A stretch of DNA of 64,000 nucleotides, taken from Hydrotalea sp. (GTDB lineage Bacteria > Bacteroidota > Bacteroidia > Chitinophagales > Chitinophagaceae). The translations under genes were made by a program, and so were the position numbers. Position 1 is the first letter of the stretch; each line of letters begins with the position of its first letter. The notes under the pieces were generated by a model. The model was not told the origin of the DNA and did not search any database. It saw only the letters and a program-made list of their open reading frames with translations. Below, one piece after another: positions 25,845 through 34,659 of this stretch. Location of the stretch: NCBI GenBank assembly GCA_022402565.1, contig JAKRSC010000021.1, forward strand, positions 63,595 through 127,594. Reading direction: 5' to 3'.

Positions 25845-26423
25845 ATGAGAAGGATTTACTACCTTATTGGCATAGCATTCTTATTTGGTCTGCAAGTTTA
25901 TATGTTTGGCAACATGATGTTTAATAAAAACTCCAGCTTTCAAACCATGGTTGTGCCTGTTGGCAACGGTGAATCACAAACCCTTGACAACTTTGAAAAT
26001 GCAAATGCAGTTGTCTTGAAAGCAGGAAAAATTGAAACAAAAGAGCTTTCCACATTTCAAAAATTATTCTGGTACACAGGCCGACTTACAGGTGGTGGTG
26101 CTTCTACACTCATGTTAGCATGTACATTTTTATTTCTTTGGTTTGCAATCTGGAAAAATAATCCATCCAAAAAGCAAGAAGAGCTTGTTTCACTATTTAT
26201 TACTTGGATGGCATTTTTTATTATGGTAGTATATGCATCTATCCGTGCCAGTCAGCATGTAACCAAAAAATGGGTTAATGAAATCACAGAAGGCAAGTAT
26301 ACATTATGGACTGAAGGAGGTGAACACCAATTAATTTTTTGGATAGCTATGATAGCTATTTTGCTAGCCAACTACTACGATAAAATTGTAGCACTAAAAA
26401 AAGAACAAGAAGGAGTCATTTAA
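25845..26423 (+). CDS. Membrane protein in a DUF2975/HTH operon
   Basis: 192 residues. It has an N-terminal helix (about 5-25), a polar extracytoplasmic stretch (about 28-75), and then three hydrophobic segments (about 87-105, 115-135 and 162-180). I do not recognise the family. It is first in a tight operon with a DUF2975 membrane protein and a small HTH regulator, with gaps of 10 and 1 bases, so it probably works with them in the membrane. Confidence 0.7.
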   Translation: MRRIYYLIGIAFLFGLQVYMFGNMMFNKNSSFQTMVVPVGNGESQTLDNFENANAVVLKAGKIETKELSTFQKLFWYTGRLTGGGASTLMLACTFLFLWFAIWKNNPSKKQEELVSLFITWMAFFIMVVYASIRASQHVTKKWVNEITEGKYTLWTEGGEHQLIFWIAMIAILLANYYDKIVALKKEQEGVI

Positions 26424-26433
26424 ATCATCAACA

Positions 26434-27036
26434 ATGAAACAAACTAAAAAGTGGGGCTTATTGTGGTATGCAAAATACCTATGCTGGTCATCCATGTTAT
26501 TTTTCCCGCTTCAACTGTTGTTTTTATTCAATGAAGCAAAACTGCTCATTTCCATCAGACGACTATTCAGCGAAAAAAATATCATTACACAAAATAACTC
26601 ATTCTCCATTACAGATACACAACGTGGGCTTGAGTTACAAGTTGAACAACCGTCTTTATGGGAACGCATCTTATTTAATGAAACTTTTTCTAGCTCAATT
26701 TTACCAGGCTTACTTCCTTCCATTATTATGGTGGTTTTTGCAGCATACATGCTCGCACTTATTAGGAAGGTTGAATCTGGAGAACCTTTTAATGCAGCTA
26801 ATAGTAACTATTTAAGAAAGATGGGATTTTTAATGATGGGATATGGCTTGTTTGAAGTAGCTATTAGCAAACTAAAATGGGATTATGTGCAACGAATAGC
26901 TGGCACTGATTTTGCACCAGCAGAAATGTTTGGAAATACACGTTATGTTTTTTGGGCTGCTATAGCATTATTAGTTTTGTCTCAAATTTTTAAACAAGGT
27001 AAAGCATTAGCAGAAGAACAATCTTTAACCGTATAG
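26434..27036 (+). CDS. DUF2975 membrane protein
   Basis: 200 residues with four hydrophobic segments. The family signs are ESGEPFNAANSNYLRKMGFLMM in the middle and the C-terminal IFKQGKALAEEQSLTV. DUF2975 proteins are nearly always encoded just before a YozG-type HTH regulator, as here. The function is unknown; the pair is thought of as a membrane sensor with a cytoplasmic repressor, which is inference. Confidence 0.85.
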   Translation: MKQTKKWGLLWYAKYLCWSSMLFFPLQLLFLFNEAKLLISIRRLFSEKNIITQNNSFSITDTQRGLELQVEQPSLWERILFNETFSSSILPGLLPSIIMVVFAAYMLALIRKVESGEPFNAANSNYLRKMGFLMMGYGLFEVAISKLKWDYVQRIAGTDFAPAEMFGNTRYVFWAAIALLVLSQIFKQGKALAEEQSLTV

Positions 27037-27037
27037 C

Positions 27038-27274
27038 ATGCCCATTGTTGTGAACTTAGATGTAATGTTAGCTACACGAAAAATGAGCCTAACCGAACTG
27101 AGTGAGCGGGTAGGAATTACATTGGCTAACTTGAGCATTTTAAAGAGTGGCAAAGCAAAAGCTGTTCGTTTCACGACTCTTGAAAAAATATGTGAAGTGT
27201 TACAATGTCAGCCTGGCGATATTCTAGTTCACATGAGCACTCAAGAATATAAACAACTCATGCACCGAGGATAA
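27038..27274 (+). CDS. Small Cro/CI-type HTH regulator (YozG-like)
   Basis: 78 residues, almost entirely an XRE-family helix-turn-helix: MLATRKMSLTELSERVGITLANLSIL with the recognition helix, followed by FTTLEKICEVLQCQPGDIL. It starts 1 base after the DUF2975 stop. It most likely regulates its own operon. A hairpin overlapping its last two bases probably ends the transcript. Confidence 0.92.
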   Translation: MPIVVNLDVMLATRKMSLTELSERVGITLANLSILKSGKAKAVRFTTLEKICEVLQCQPGDILVHMSTQEYKQLMHRG

Positions 27275-27311
27275 ATATGCGGGGAATCCTTCATAGAATC
27301 ACCGCATATTT
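27273..27311. terminator. Hairpin between convergent HTH and ricT genes
   Basis: 10-bp perfect arms (AAATATGCGG / CCGCATATTT) with a 19-base loop. On the plus strand only a short T run is included in the stem end. On the minus strand the arm is preceded by the ricT gene. It could serve as a terminator in both directions. Confidence 0.55.
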
Positions 27312-27337
27312 TCGAAAAAAACCTAATCAATAAAAAC

Positions 27338-28714
27338 TTATTCAGCCCCACTTGAAGGCGACTGAGGAGGTCCTTGTCGTCTTGGGCCTTGTTGACCTCC
27401 TCTGTTTTGTGCACCTCCTGGCGGCCTGCGATCTGGTTGATTACCAGTTCGAGGAGGCTGAGGGCCGTTTCCTTGCGGACGATTTCCTTGTGGTCTTCTA
27501 TTATCTGGTTGTCCAGTTCTTCTGTCTTGCTGCTGCTGCGGACCACCACCTGGTCGTCTTGGTGGTTGACCTTGTTGTGGTCTTTGTTGCTGACGTTGTT
27601 GGTCTCTTCTCTTTCGATCGTTTCTATCTAAACTCCTTAAACTTATTTGTCCAACCACATCTACAAACTCTGGCTCTACTTCACGTGGTTTGTTACTTAC
27701 CACTTCAACAGCTTCCAATTCATCTGGACGAATACCATCTCTATTCAAGCGCTGAATTTCTTTCACACGTTGAATGGTAAGAGGATAGTGCTGGGTACTT
27801 CCTGGAAGAACGTACCACATGAGGTTTTTAAAAATATCTTTTTTAATTAAATGAGCTGTGCCTTTAGCTGTTTGAAGCTGATCTGCGTGATCCGGGAAAT
27901 GCTGTAAAGCATCTAAATAAGTATCAAGTTCAAAATTCAAACAACATTTTAAACGACCACATTGCCCGCTCAGCTTTGTTTGATTAATACTTAAATTTTG
28001 GTAACGGGCCGCTGTTGTATTTACACTCTTAAAGTCACTTAACCATGTACTGCAACAAAGCTCTCTTCCACAGCTTCCTATACCACCAACTTTAGCAGCC
28101 TCTTGACGAATACCAATTTGCTTCATCTCAACCTTCACCTTGAAATCATTTGCATAAACACGAATGAGTTCTCTAAAATCGACCCTATCATCTGCTGTAT
28201 AAAAGAAGGTGGCTTTTTTACCATCCGCTTGCAGTTCCACTTCACTTATTTTCATTTGTAAGCCTAAACTTCTGGCAATAGCTCTGCTCCTTATTAAAAT
28301 ATCTTGCTCACGCGCTTTGGTATTTTGCATGAGTTCGATATCTCTTTCATTGCTTTTACGAAGAATTTTCTTCATATCGGGCAGAAACTCGTCTACCCCT
28401 CTTTTTTTGAGTTGAAGCCGTACAAGCTCTCCTGCTAAGCTTACTTCACCCACATCAAATCCACCAGCACCTTCTACAGTTACCAATTCTCCTTTAGAAA
28501 AATATTGAAGGGTGGCATTTCGGAAAAACTCTTTTCTGCTACCCTGGCTGAAACTCACTTCAACCACTTTACAGCTTCCTTCAGGATCGTGAAAAGGAAG
28601 GTTCATGAGCCAATCGTGTACGTTTAGCCTATTACAACCACCTGTGCTGCAACCGCCATTACTTTTACAACCGCTTGGCTTACCACTTGATGTTCCACAA
28701 CTGGAGCAACCCAT
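27338..28714 (-). CDS. ricT: PSP1-domain protein RicT (YaaT family)
   Basis: 458 residues. There is a cysteine-rich N-terminus (GCSSCG..GGCSTGGC), and the PSP1 domain has the paired cysteine motifs GSCGRELCC and QCGRLKCC, which bind an iron-sulfur cluster in Bacillus RicT. The last about 90 residues are low-complexity Q/P/R/G repeats, a tail absent from the Bacillus protein that probably binds RNA or is disordered. In Bacillus the RicAFT complex affects RNase Y-dependent RNA maturation; whether that holds here is not known. It lies downstream of holB on the same strand, with a gap of 190 bases. Confidence 0.85.
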   Translation of the reverse strand: MGCSSCGTSSGKPSGCKSNGGCSTGGCNRLNVHDWLMNLPFHDPEGSCKVVEVSFSQGSRKEFFRNATLQYFSKGELVTVEGAGGFDVGEVSLAGELVRLQLKKRGVDEFLPDMKKILRKSNERDIELMQNTKAREQDILIRSRAIARSLGLQMKISEVELQADGKKATFFYTADDRVDFRELIRVYANDFKVKVEMKQIGIRQEAAKVGGIGSCGRELCCSTWLSDFKSVNTTAARYQNLSINQTKLSGQCGRLKCCLNFELDTYLDALQHFPDHADQLQTAKGTAHLIKKDIFKNLMWYVLPGSTQHYPLTIQRVKEIQRLNRDGIRPDELEAVEVVSNKPREVEPEFVDVVGQISLRSLDRNDRKRRDQQRQQQRPQQGQPPRRPGGGPQQQQDRRTGQPDNRRPQGNRPQGNGPQPPRTGNQPDRRPPGGAQNRGGQQGPRRQGPPQSPSSGAE

Positions 28715-28882
28715 ATCTTAATTTCTTTATCAAGTCAAAAAATAGTAGGGCGTATGGGCAATAGTAAGAATGTTGCCTGCTATTGTATATCAGTTACTTA
28801 CAACTCAATATAGGAATCAGCAAAGCTGAGAAAAAATTCACCTATACATAGCCTTTCACACTGAAAACCATACGCTTCTGTT

Positions 28883-28890
28883 CAAAAATA
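28883..28890 (-). promoter_or_regulatory. Possible -7 box (TATTTTTG) upstream of ricT
   Basis: A minus-strand TATTTTTG about 170 bases before the ricT ATG, in the gap after holB. If used, ricT has a long leader. Nothing else is recognisable in 28715-28904. Confidence 0.25.
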
Positions 28891-28904
28891 GGAAAAATAG
28901 CCCA

Positions 28905-30104
28905 CTAAACGGCAATTTGCTGACGATGCTGAATGATATGGAAAATCTTGATGGTAAGTGCTTGAAAAATGATTTTACCATTGCCATTACGTTCTACATA
29001 ATACACAGCATCATTTAATTCTTGCATAAGTGCCTGTTGTTGACTGGGACCAGTAATTTTATTCAATCGAGCAGCAAAAACCAATTCAGACTCTGTCATA
29101 ATCACCTGATTTTCACCTAATAACCTCAATCTAAGTGCTTGTTCTATTAAATGAATAAAATACTTAAGAAACTGTTTTTGCTTCTCTCTTCCCAACTTTG
29201 ACAAAGCAAGTTCAATGAAATCTACTTGAGCCACAGGACCACCTTTGAGGGAAGCATTTAGCCAATCTTTTAGCAACCCCTGCCAATCATCTTCTGTATG
29301 CTTTAATAATTGTTTTGCTTCACGATAATTACCTGAGGCCAATGCCGCAATTCTATTAGCTTGATCTTCACCAATATTGTGTTGTTCAATAAGTGCTTTA
29401 GCCAAAGAGGCATGATCTAGGGGTGGCACTTGCACCAATTGACAGCGACTTAAAATAGTTGGCAAAACCTGTTGTTCATCTTCAGTTACCAACAAAAAAA
29501 TGGTTTGAGGCGGAGGCTCCTCAATCAGTTTTAGTAGCTTATTTCCCTCTTTACCTAACAATTCTGGGGCCCACATAACAACCACCTTATATGCACTTTC
29601 ATAACTTTTCAAACTCATTCTATGCAATAGATCATCGCACTCTTCTCCCGTTATTTTCCCTTGCTTATTTCCAGCCTCAATCTCCTCTAACCAATCGAAC
29701 ACATTACCGTACATATTTTCCTTTAAAAAAACCCGCCACTTATCCATGAACATGGAACTCTTTGGCTTATCGCCGCTTTTTAAAGTAACTGTAGGAAAAC
29801 TAAAATGCAAATCAGGATGAATGTATTGTGAAGCCCTGTGCCATACTTCAGTATGTATAACTTCCTCCGGACTTAAATAACTCGGCCCGCTTGAAATAGC
29901 CGAAACGCCGCCAAACAAATCGGGCACTTCGGGAGCAGGAGTAGGCTGACAAACAAGAAACTGACCAAAAGCTACTGCTAATGCCAATGCCCCAGAACCT
30001 TCTCTTCCAGAAAACAATAAAGCGTGGCTAAGACGGTTGTGTTCAACCATCTCCACCAATTGATGAATGACTGCTTGTTGTCCAATGACCTGTTCAAAAG
30101 GCAT
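28905..30104 (-). CDS. holB: DNA polymerase III delta-prime-like subunit
   Basis: 399 residues. It is an AAA+ clamp-loader subunit. The N-terminus FEQVIGQQAVIHQLVEMVE and HALLFSGREGSGALALA follow the DnaX/HolB pattern, and LLKLIEEPPPQTIFLLVTED is the sensor 1 region with LPTILSRCQ. The P-loop lysine is replaced (GSGALA), as expected for the non-hydrolysing delta-prime stator. A TACATTTG box lies 5 bases before the ATG. Confidence 0.88.
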   Translation of the reverse strand: MPFEQVIGQQAVIHQLVEMVEHNRLSHALLFSGREGSGALALAVAFGQFLVCQPTPAPEVPDLFGGVSAISSGPSYLSPEEVIHTEVWHRASQYIHPDLHFSFPTVTLKSGDKPKSSMFMDKWRVFLKENMYGNVFDWLEEIEAGNKQGKITGEECDDLLHRMSLKSYESAYKVVVMWAPELLGKEGNKLLKLIEEPPPQTIFLLVTEDEQQVLPTILSRCQLVQVPPLDHASLAKALIEQHNIGEDQANRIAALASGNYREAKQLLKHTEDDWQGLLKDWLNASLKGGPVAQVDFIELALSKLGREKQKQFLKYFIHLIEQALRLRLLGENQVIMTESELVFAARLNKITGPSQQQALMQELNDAVYYVERNGNGKIIFQALTIKIFHIIQHRQQIAV

Positions 30105-30108
30105 GCTT

Positions 30109-30116
30109 CAAATGTA
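30109..30116 (-). promoter_or_regulatory. Bacteroidota -7 box (TACATTTG) for holB
   Basis: A minus-strand TACATTTG immediately before the holB ATG at 30104, again implying a very short leader. Confidence 0.4.
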
Positions 30117-30140
30117 GGAATGAAAACAATGAAGAAAATT

Positions 30141-31865
30141 TTATTTACCAAGCTTTGCTATTTCATTATGCACAAACTCCATCAAAGACCGAATATATGC
30201 TGCATCGAACTTGAAAGTAAGTCCAGCCACTTCATATAATTCTGGCAAAGTTCTGGTACCACCCAAAGCAAGTGCTTGCATATAGTTATTGAGCGCTTGT
30301 TCTTTATTTTCTTTGAATTGCTTCCACAATCCAATTGCTCCTAACTGAGCAATACCATACTCAATATAATAAAAAGGAACTTCAAACAAATGCAATTGAC
30401 GCTGCCATCCTATAGCTCTGTAAGTTTCTAATCCACTTACATCTAAAGCTGGCACTTTAAACTCTTCCATCAACTGCATCCAATATGCTGTTCTATCTTC
30501 AATAGTATGCGTGGGATGGGTATATATCCAATGCTGGAATTTATCAATGATTGCAATCCAAGGAAACAAAGTGATGGTTCTTTCTAGTTGGTGCAGCTTA
30601 GCGCGACGTAAATCTGATGGATTGTCAAAAAATGCATCCCAATAATCCATGCTAAATAATTCCATAGCCATGCTCGCTACCTCAGCAATTTCCATAGGAT
30701 ATTCTTTGAAAGCCGTTAATGGAAGTGGATGTGCCAAAAAGGAATGAACTGCATGTCCACCCTCATGTACCATCGTTGTCACATCGCTCATTTGTCCAGC
30801 TGCATTCATGAAAATAAATGGGGCACCACTTTCTGCAAGCGGACAGTTGTATCCCCCTGGAGCTTTTCCCTTTCTGCTTTCTAAATCGAAGTGTCCCAAC
30901 TCCTTCATTTTGCGCAAACAATCTGCAAAAAACGGATGAAGCTGTTCGAAGCAGGCAACTGTTTTTTGATACAACTCTTCACCACCTTTAAATGGCCTTA
31001 AAGGTTCAACTCCAGCTGGCTCTGCCTCTAAATCCCAAGGTCTTAATTCCTGTACTCCTAACTCTTGTTTTTTAGCTTCATAAATGGTATTCACTAAAGG
31101 CACTACATGCAAGCGTACTGCTTCATGAAATTGCTCACACTCTTTGGCTGAATAATCGAACCTACCTAATTCTTCAAACTTATAATCGCGGTAATTAGCA
31201 AAGCCTGCATTAATGGCTACTTGATGACGCTTCTCTAACAACTGTGTAAACAAAGTATGCATCGCATCTTTGTCTAGCAATCTTCTTTCTTGTATTAGCC
31301 TATATACTTTTTCTCTTTGCGCACGGTCGGGACTCTCTAAAAATTTAGCCGCTTGTTGCAAAGTATACTCTTGTCCATCTACCTCAACAGTCATTTTTCC
31401 AGCTAAAACACCATACTGCTGTTGCATTACACTTAACTCTGCTTGTAAAGGCACATTCTCATCTCTAAATAAGCGGATATTTTTTTCTATTGAGCGCAAG
31501 TAAACTGCATAGTCCTGTTGAGGAAGTTCAGCTATAAACGAACAAGCCATGAGCTTTTTATTCAGCTGATCGCTGTATGGCTGCAACTTAGGCTGAATTT
31601 CCATACAGAAGTAGGTGTATGCCGCTTCCAAATCGGGATTGGTGGTATCGCAAGTCATTTTTATTTGTCGCCAACAAGCATCTTCGCTTATTGCCGCTTC
31701 CAACTCACTCAAATCAGTTAACCACTTCTGTAAATCACTTGCACTATTGATAGGGCGCTCCAACAATTCTTTAAAAAAAGGCTCAAGGGTAGCCCAGTCT
31801 TTTACTTCAAATTCGGAAGGCAGAAAATGCCTAGGTAATTTCTCAATATTTGCCTGCATCACCAT
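30141..31865 (-). CDS. M3 family oligoendopeptidase (PepF-like)
   Basis: 574 residues from the ATG at 31865. The zinc motif HEGGHAVHSF (HExxH) is present, with the downstream glutamate ligand in EIAEVASMAMELF. GLETYRAIGWQRQLHLFEVPFYYIEYGIAQLGA is the conserved substrate-binding end of M3B peptidases. A longer in-frame ORF to 31943 has no family match and covers the promoter box at 31882-31889. The ATG at 31859 (MQANIEK) is an alternative. It is a cytoplasmic degrader of short peptides, divergent from mutL. Confidence 0.9.
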   Translation of the reverse strand: MVMQANIEKLPRHFLPSEFEVKDWATLEPFFKELLERPINSASDLQKWLTDLSELEAAISEDACWRQIKMTCDTTNPDLEAAYTYFCMEIQPKLQPYSDQLNKKLMACSFIAELPQQDYAVYLRSIEKNIRLFRDENVPLQAELSVMQQQYGVLAGKMTVEVDGQEYTLQQAAKFLESPDRAQREKVYRLIQERRLLDKDAMHTLFTQLLEKRHQVAINAGFANYRDYKFEELGRFDYSAKECEQFHEAVRLHVVPLVNTIYEAKKQELGVQELRPWDLEAEPAGVEPLRPFKGGEELYQKTVACFEQLHPFFADCLRKMKELGHFDLESRKGKAPGGYNCPLAESGAPFIFMNAAGQMSDVTTMVHEGGHAVHSFLAHPLPLTAFKEYPMEIAEVASMAMELFSMDYWDAFFDNPSDLRRAKLHQLERTITLFPWIAIIDKFQHWIYTHPTHTIEDRTAYWMQLMEEFKVPALDVSGLETYRAIGWQRQLHLFEVPFYYIEYGIAQLGAIGLWKQFKENKEQALNNYMQALALGGTRTLPELYEVAGLTFKFDAAYIRSLMEFVHNEIAKLGK

Positions 31866-31881
31866 AATCTTTGGGTTTGCG

Positions 31882-31889
31882 CAAATGTA
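31882..31889 (-). promoter_or_regulatory. Bacteroidota -7 box (TACATTTG) for the M3 peptidase gene
   Basis: A minus-strand TACATTTG 16 bases before the ATG at 31865. It supports that start over the upstream one. Confidence 0.45.
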
Positions 31890-31926
31890 GGACTTGAAAG
31901 AACAAGAAAATGTTAGCAGGTTCTTG

Positions 31927-31934
31927 TATTTTTG
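31927..31934 (+). promoter_or_regulatory. Bacteroidota -7 box (TATTTTTG) for mutL
   Basis: TATTTTTG 22 bases before the GTG start of mutL. The -33 element is unclear. Confidence 0.4.
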
Positions 31935-31956
31935 TAGGTTCAAATGAAGTTATACA

Positions 31957-33789
31957 GTGCCCGATATCATACAATTATTACCCGATAATATTGCCAATCA
32001 AATAGCTGCTGGGGAAGTCATTCAGCGCCCAGCCAGTGCTGTGAAAGAACTATTGGAAAACGCTGTGGATGCGGGTGCTACCGAAATTCAGTTATTAATA
32101 CAAGATGCTGGAAAAGCCCTGGTTCAGGTAATTGATAATGGTAAGGGCATGAGCGAAAATGACGCCCGTATGGCTTTTGAGCGTCATGCCACCAGTAAAA
32201 TCCGCAAAGTGGAGGACCTGTTTCATATTCAAACAATGGGATTTAGAGGCGAAGCCTTAGCTTCTATTGCGGCCGTTGCACAAGTGAGTATGAAAACGAA
32301 GCGGGCAGAAGATGCAATGGGCACGTACATAGAAATTGAGAATAGCACATTACAGAGATTGGAACCCTGTGCTGCTCCGCAAGGAACCAGCATAAGCATG
32401 AAGCATCTCTTTTTTAATGTACCTGCACGACGAAACTTTTTAAAAAGTAATACAACAGAATTACGAAACATCATTGATGAATTCATTCGCGTTGCAATGC
32501 CTTTTCCGAGTATCAAATTTTCATTGAGTCATAATGGGCAAGAGATGTTTCATCTGGAAACCGGATCGCTTAAGCAAAGGCTGGTTCAATTGTTGGGACA
32601 TAACTATAACGCTAAGTTAGTACCTGTACAAGAAGAAACAGATTACTTAACCATTCATGGCTTTATCGGAAAACCTGATGCAGCACGTAAAACGAGGGGC
32701 GAACAATATTTCTTTGTCAATAAAAGATTCATTAAAAGTAACTACTTACATCATGCAGTCATGACTGCTTTCGATAATTTGCTTGCAAAAGATAGTTATC
32801 CCGCATACTGCTTATTTATTGACCTTGACCCTGCGCAGGTAGATGTTAATGTGCACCCTACTAAGCAAGAAATTAAATTTGAAGACGAACGTATCATTTA
32901 TGCATTTGTGCATGCAGCGGTTAAGCATGCCTTAGCTCAATTTAGTATTGCGCCATCGCTCGATTTTACCTTGAATGCTGAAATTCAACAATTAGAAGCT
33001 GTAAGTCAGCCTTTCACATCTGATAAAAAAGAAGCTGCATCTGGTTCCTCAATGTACCAACACTTTACAGAAAAAAATCGCGCACATTTTATAGAACCAA
33101 GTGTTTCTAACAAAGAATTAAAAAGTTGGAAATCTTTTTTTGAAGCAGCTCCTAATAAGGAGGAAGCCCCAGCACAATTTGAGTTTGAACAAAAAGCAAA
33201 AAGCCCTAAATGGATTTTACAACCTGGAAGTCCACTGCTGCAAAGTTTAAACACCTATATCATAGCACTCACAAACAACGGTTTTATATTGGTGCATCAA
33301 CAATTAGCACATGAAAGAATTCTGTATGAGAGATATGTACAACTAGCTCATAAACACCAAGCTCCTACACAAAAAAGTTTGTTTCCTGTTCAAATGGAAT
33401 TACCTCCAACCGATGCAGCACTGTTGGTTGAATTGTTGCCAGAATTAACACTCATTGGTTTTCAGATTGAACCATTTGGAGGAAATAGCTTTGTAATACA
33501 AGGAACACCAGCCGATGTTCCAACTGGCAATGAGAAACACAGTATTGAATTATTGCTAGAACAATTCAAACATTTTAAAAGCGATACTACTTTTAGTAAA
33601 CGTGAACAAGTAATAAGGTGTATGGCACGACAGCAAGCCGTTAAAGCCGGTCAATCACTTTCACAAAAAGAAATGTTGACTCTAATTGAAGAACTACTTA
33701 ATTGCGATACTGCGAATTTAACTCCGAGCGGAAATCCTACATTTATCAGTTTCAACGAAGCTTATATCGACGGACTATTTGGAAGATGA
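31957..33789 (+). CDS. mutL: DNA mismatch repair protein MutL, endonuclease motifs degenerate
   Basis: 610 residues with a GTG start (MPDIIQLLPDNIANQIAAGE fits the family N-terminus exactly). The N-terminal GHKL ATPase has ELLENAVDAGATEI, DNGKGM and TMGFRGEALASI. DVNVHPTKQEIKFED ends the second domain. A linker (about 330-415) and a C-terminal dimerisation domain follow. The metal-binding endonuclease motif DQHAxxExxxxE reads HQQLAHERILYE (447-458), and the later cysteine motifs are also altered (CPHGRPT reads TPSGNPT, 589-595). Nicking activity is therefore doubtful. It overlaps the convergent DUF6686-like gene by 28 bases. Confidence 0.95.
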   Translation: MPDIIQLLPDNIANQIAAGEVIQRPASAVKELLENAVDAGATEIQLLIQDAGKALVQVIDNGKGMSENDARMAFERHATSKIRKVEDLFHIQTMGFRGEALASIAAVAQVSMKTKRAEDAMGTYIEIENSTLQRLEPCAAPQGTSISMKHLFFNVPARRNFLKSNTTELRNIIDEFIRVAMPFPSIKFSLSHNGQEMFHLETGSLKQRLVQLLGHNYNAKLVPVQEETDYLTIHGFIGKPDAARKTRGEQYFFVNKRFIKSNYLHHAVMTAFDNLLAKDSYPAYCLFIDLDPAQVDVNVHPTKQEIKFEDERIIYAFVHAAVKHALAQFSIAPSLDFTLNAEIQQLEAVSQPFTSDKKEAASGSSMYQHFTEKNRAHFIEPSVSNKELKSWKSFFEAAPNKEEAPAQFEFEQKAKSPKWILQPGSPLLQSLNTYIIALTNNGFILVHQQLAHERILYERYVQLAHKHQAPTQKSLFPVQMELPPTDAALLVELLPELTLIGFQIEPFGGNSFVIQGTPADVPTGNEKHSIELLLEQFKHFKSDTTFSKREQVIRCMARQQAVKAGQSLSQKEMLTLIEELLNCDTANLTPSGNPTFISFNEAYIDGLFGR

Positions 33790-34118
33790 TCAGAGTTTTC
33801 AAATAGAGACAATAAAGCTTTTGTGGTTTCTTCTTCCCACGCTTCACTTAACATAGTGTGAAATTTTTCTAACTCTGGCGCAGTTAAAATAAGGCGTGTT
33901 GTGGCATGACCAATTTGTACTAAAAACTGTTTCTTCCTCCTACAAGTATCTAATTGTATTTGATCTACAAGGTGCATAACTTCCTTCCTTAAACCAGCAA
34001 ATGCAACTGGAGAAGATTGCTGCAATGTTGTTCCAAATGCCCATTGGTACTGACCGCACTGCTCACAACGAACAACATACCCTTGATCACCACTATATAA
34101 TGAATGATATTGACACAT
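33762..34118 (-). CDS. DUF6686-like small protein
   Basis: 118 residues. CQYHSLYSGDQGYVVRCEQCGQYQWAFGTT, with a CxxC and early cysteine/histidine, looks like a small metal-binding knuckle. The rest is helical (PELEKFHTMLSEAWEEE). The opening resembles DUF6686 proteins of Bacteroidota; I am only moderately sure of that name. The function is unknown. Its 3' end overlaps the 3' end of mutL by 28 bases. Confidence 0.65.
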   Translation of the reverse strand: MCQYHSLYSGDQGYVVRCEQCGQYQWAFGTTLQQSSPVAFAGLRKEVMHLVDQIQLDTCRRKKQFLVQIGHATTRLILTAPELEKFHTMLSEAWEEETTKALLSLFENSDHLPNSPSI

Positions 34119-34180
34119 ACCTAATAATTATTTCTGTAAAAATCAAAGAAGCCTTGTATTGTTAACTGCCGTTTTGGAAA

Positions 34181-34245
34181 TTCCTTTTACGGAAAAGGGA
34201 AACAACGCTTCAATATGTAGTTGTTTATACTACAAAATCTAAGAA
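34181..34245. other. Two small hairpins upstream of the small secreted protein gene
   Basis: In the AT-rich 206-base gap, CCTTTT/AAAAGG arms with a 4-base loop lie at about 34183-34198. TGTAGT/ACTACA arms with a 7-base loop lie at about 34218-34236. Further on are a run of about 12 T and a run of A just before the ATG at 34325. These could be regulatory or part of the leader; no TAnnTTTG box is seen. Confidence 0.3.
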
Positions 34246-34324
34246 TTAACAAAATTGTGGAAAACATTATTTTTAAAATTAGATTTTTTTTTTTTCAACT
34301 TTATTATTCAACAAAAAAAAATAT

Positions 34325-34585
34325 ATGAAAAAACTAATTGGACTATTTGTATTAACAATTGCAGCTTATTCATTACAAGCTGCACCAAAAGAAAACTACC
34401 TGGCATGCGGAACTGCAAGTAAAACAATTTCAAGCGATTGCTGGACTGCAACATATACAGTAACTGTATGCGATCCAACTTTAGATGAAGTATCAGCTCA
34501 TGTAAAAGCACTTCTACTAGCTTCGCAAAAAACAAAAAGTCTAGTATCTTTGGTACAAGCGTTAAATGATCTAGACCCATGCTAA
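34325..34585 (+). CDS. Small secreted four-cysteine protein
   Basis: 86 residues of a kind I do not recognise. A Sec signal peptide (MKKLIGLFVLTIAAYSLQA) is followed by about 67 residues with cysteines at 28, 39, 49 and 86; the last residue is cysteine. The central stretch is Thr/Ser-rich and likely beta (SSDCWTATYTVTVCDP), and a C-terminal helix follows. Two disulfides are possible in the periplasm or outside. A strong terminator follows directly, then a GLPGLI gene and a receptor-like gene on the same strand. The arrangement suggests a highly expressed exported product with its partner genes downstream. Confidence 0.7.
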   Translation: MKKLIGLFVLTIAAYSLQAAPKENYLACGTASKTISSDCWTATYTVTVCDPTLDEVSAHVKALLLASQKTKSLVSLVQALNDLDPC

Positions 34586-34612
34586 ATTTTAAATAATAAT
34601 TTCATTATTAAT

Positions 34613-34647
34613 AAGCCCTGTTTTTAAATTTAAACAGGGCTTTGTTT
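34613..34647 (+). terminator. Intrinsic terminator between the small protein and GLPGLI genes
   Basis: AAGCCCTGTTT and AAACAGGGCTT arms enclose an 8-base loop, followed by TGTTT. It lies 28 bases after the small gene's stop and 13 bases before the GLPGLI ATG, so the downstream genes would be read only by read-through or from a promoter within this short gap. Confidence 0.8.
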
Positions 34648-34659
34648 AATTTGAACTAT

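Noticed and set aside
27352-27850. Long open frames opposite ricT
   Set aside because: They are antisense to the low-complexity Q/P/R-rich tail and the PSP1 domain of ricT. The biased codons leave the opposite strand without stops; the translations have no family pattern.
34325-34585. 86-residue protein as a classical double-glycine or lanthipeptide precursor
   Set aside because: It has a normal Sec signal peptide and no GG leader or modification-enzyme gene nearby, so a RiPP assignment is not supported.
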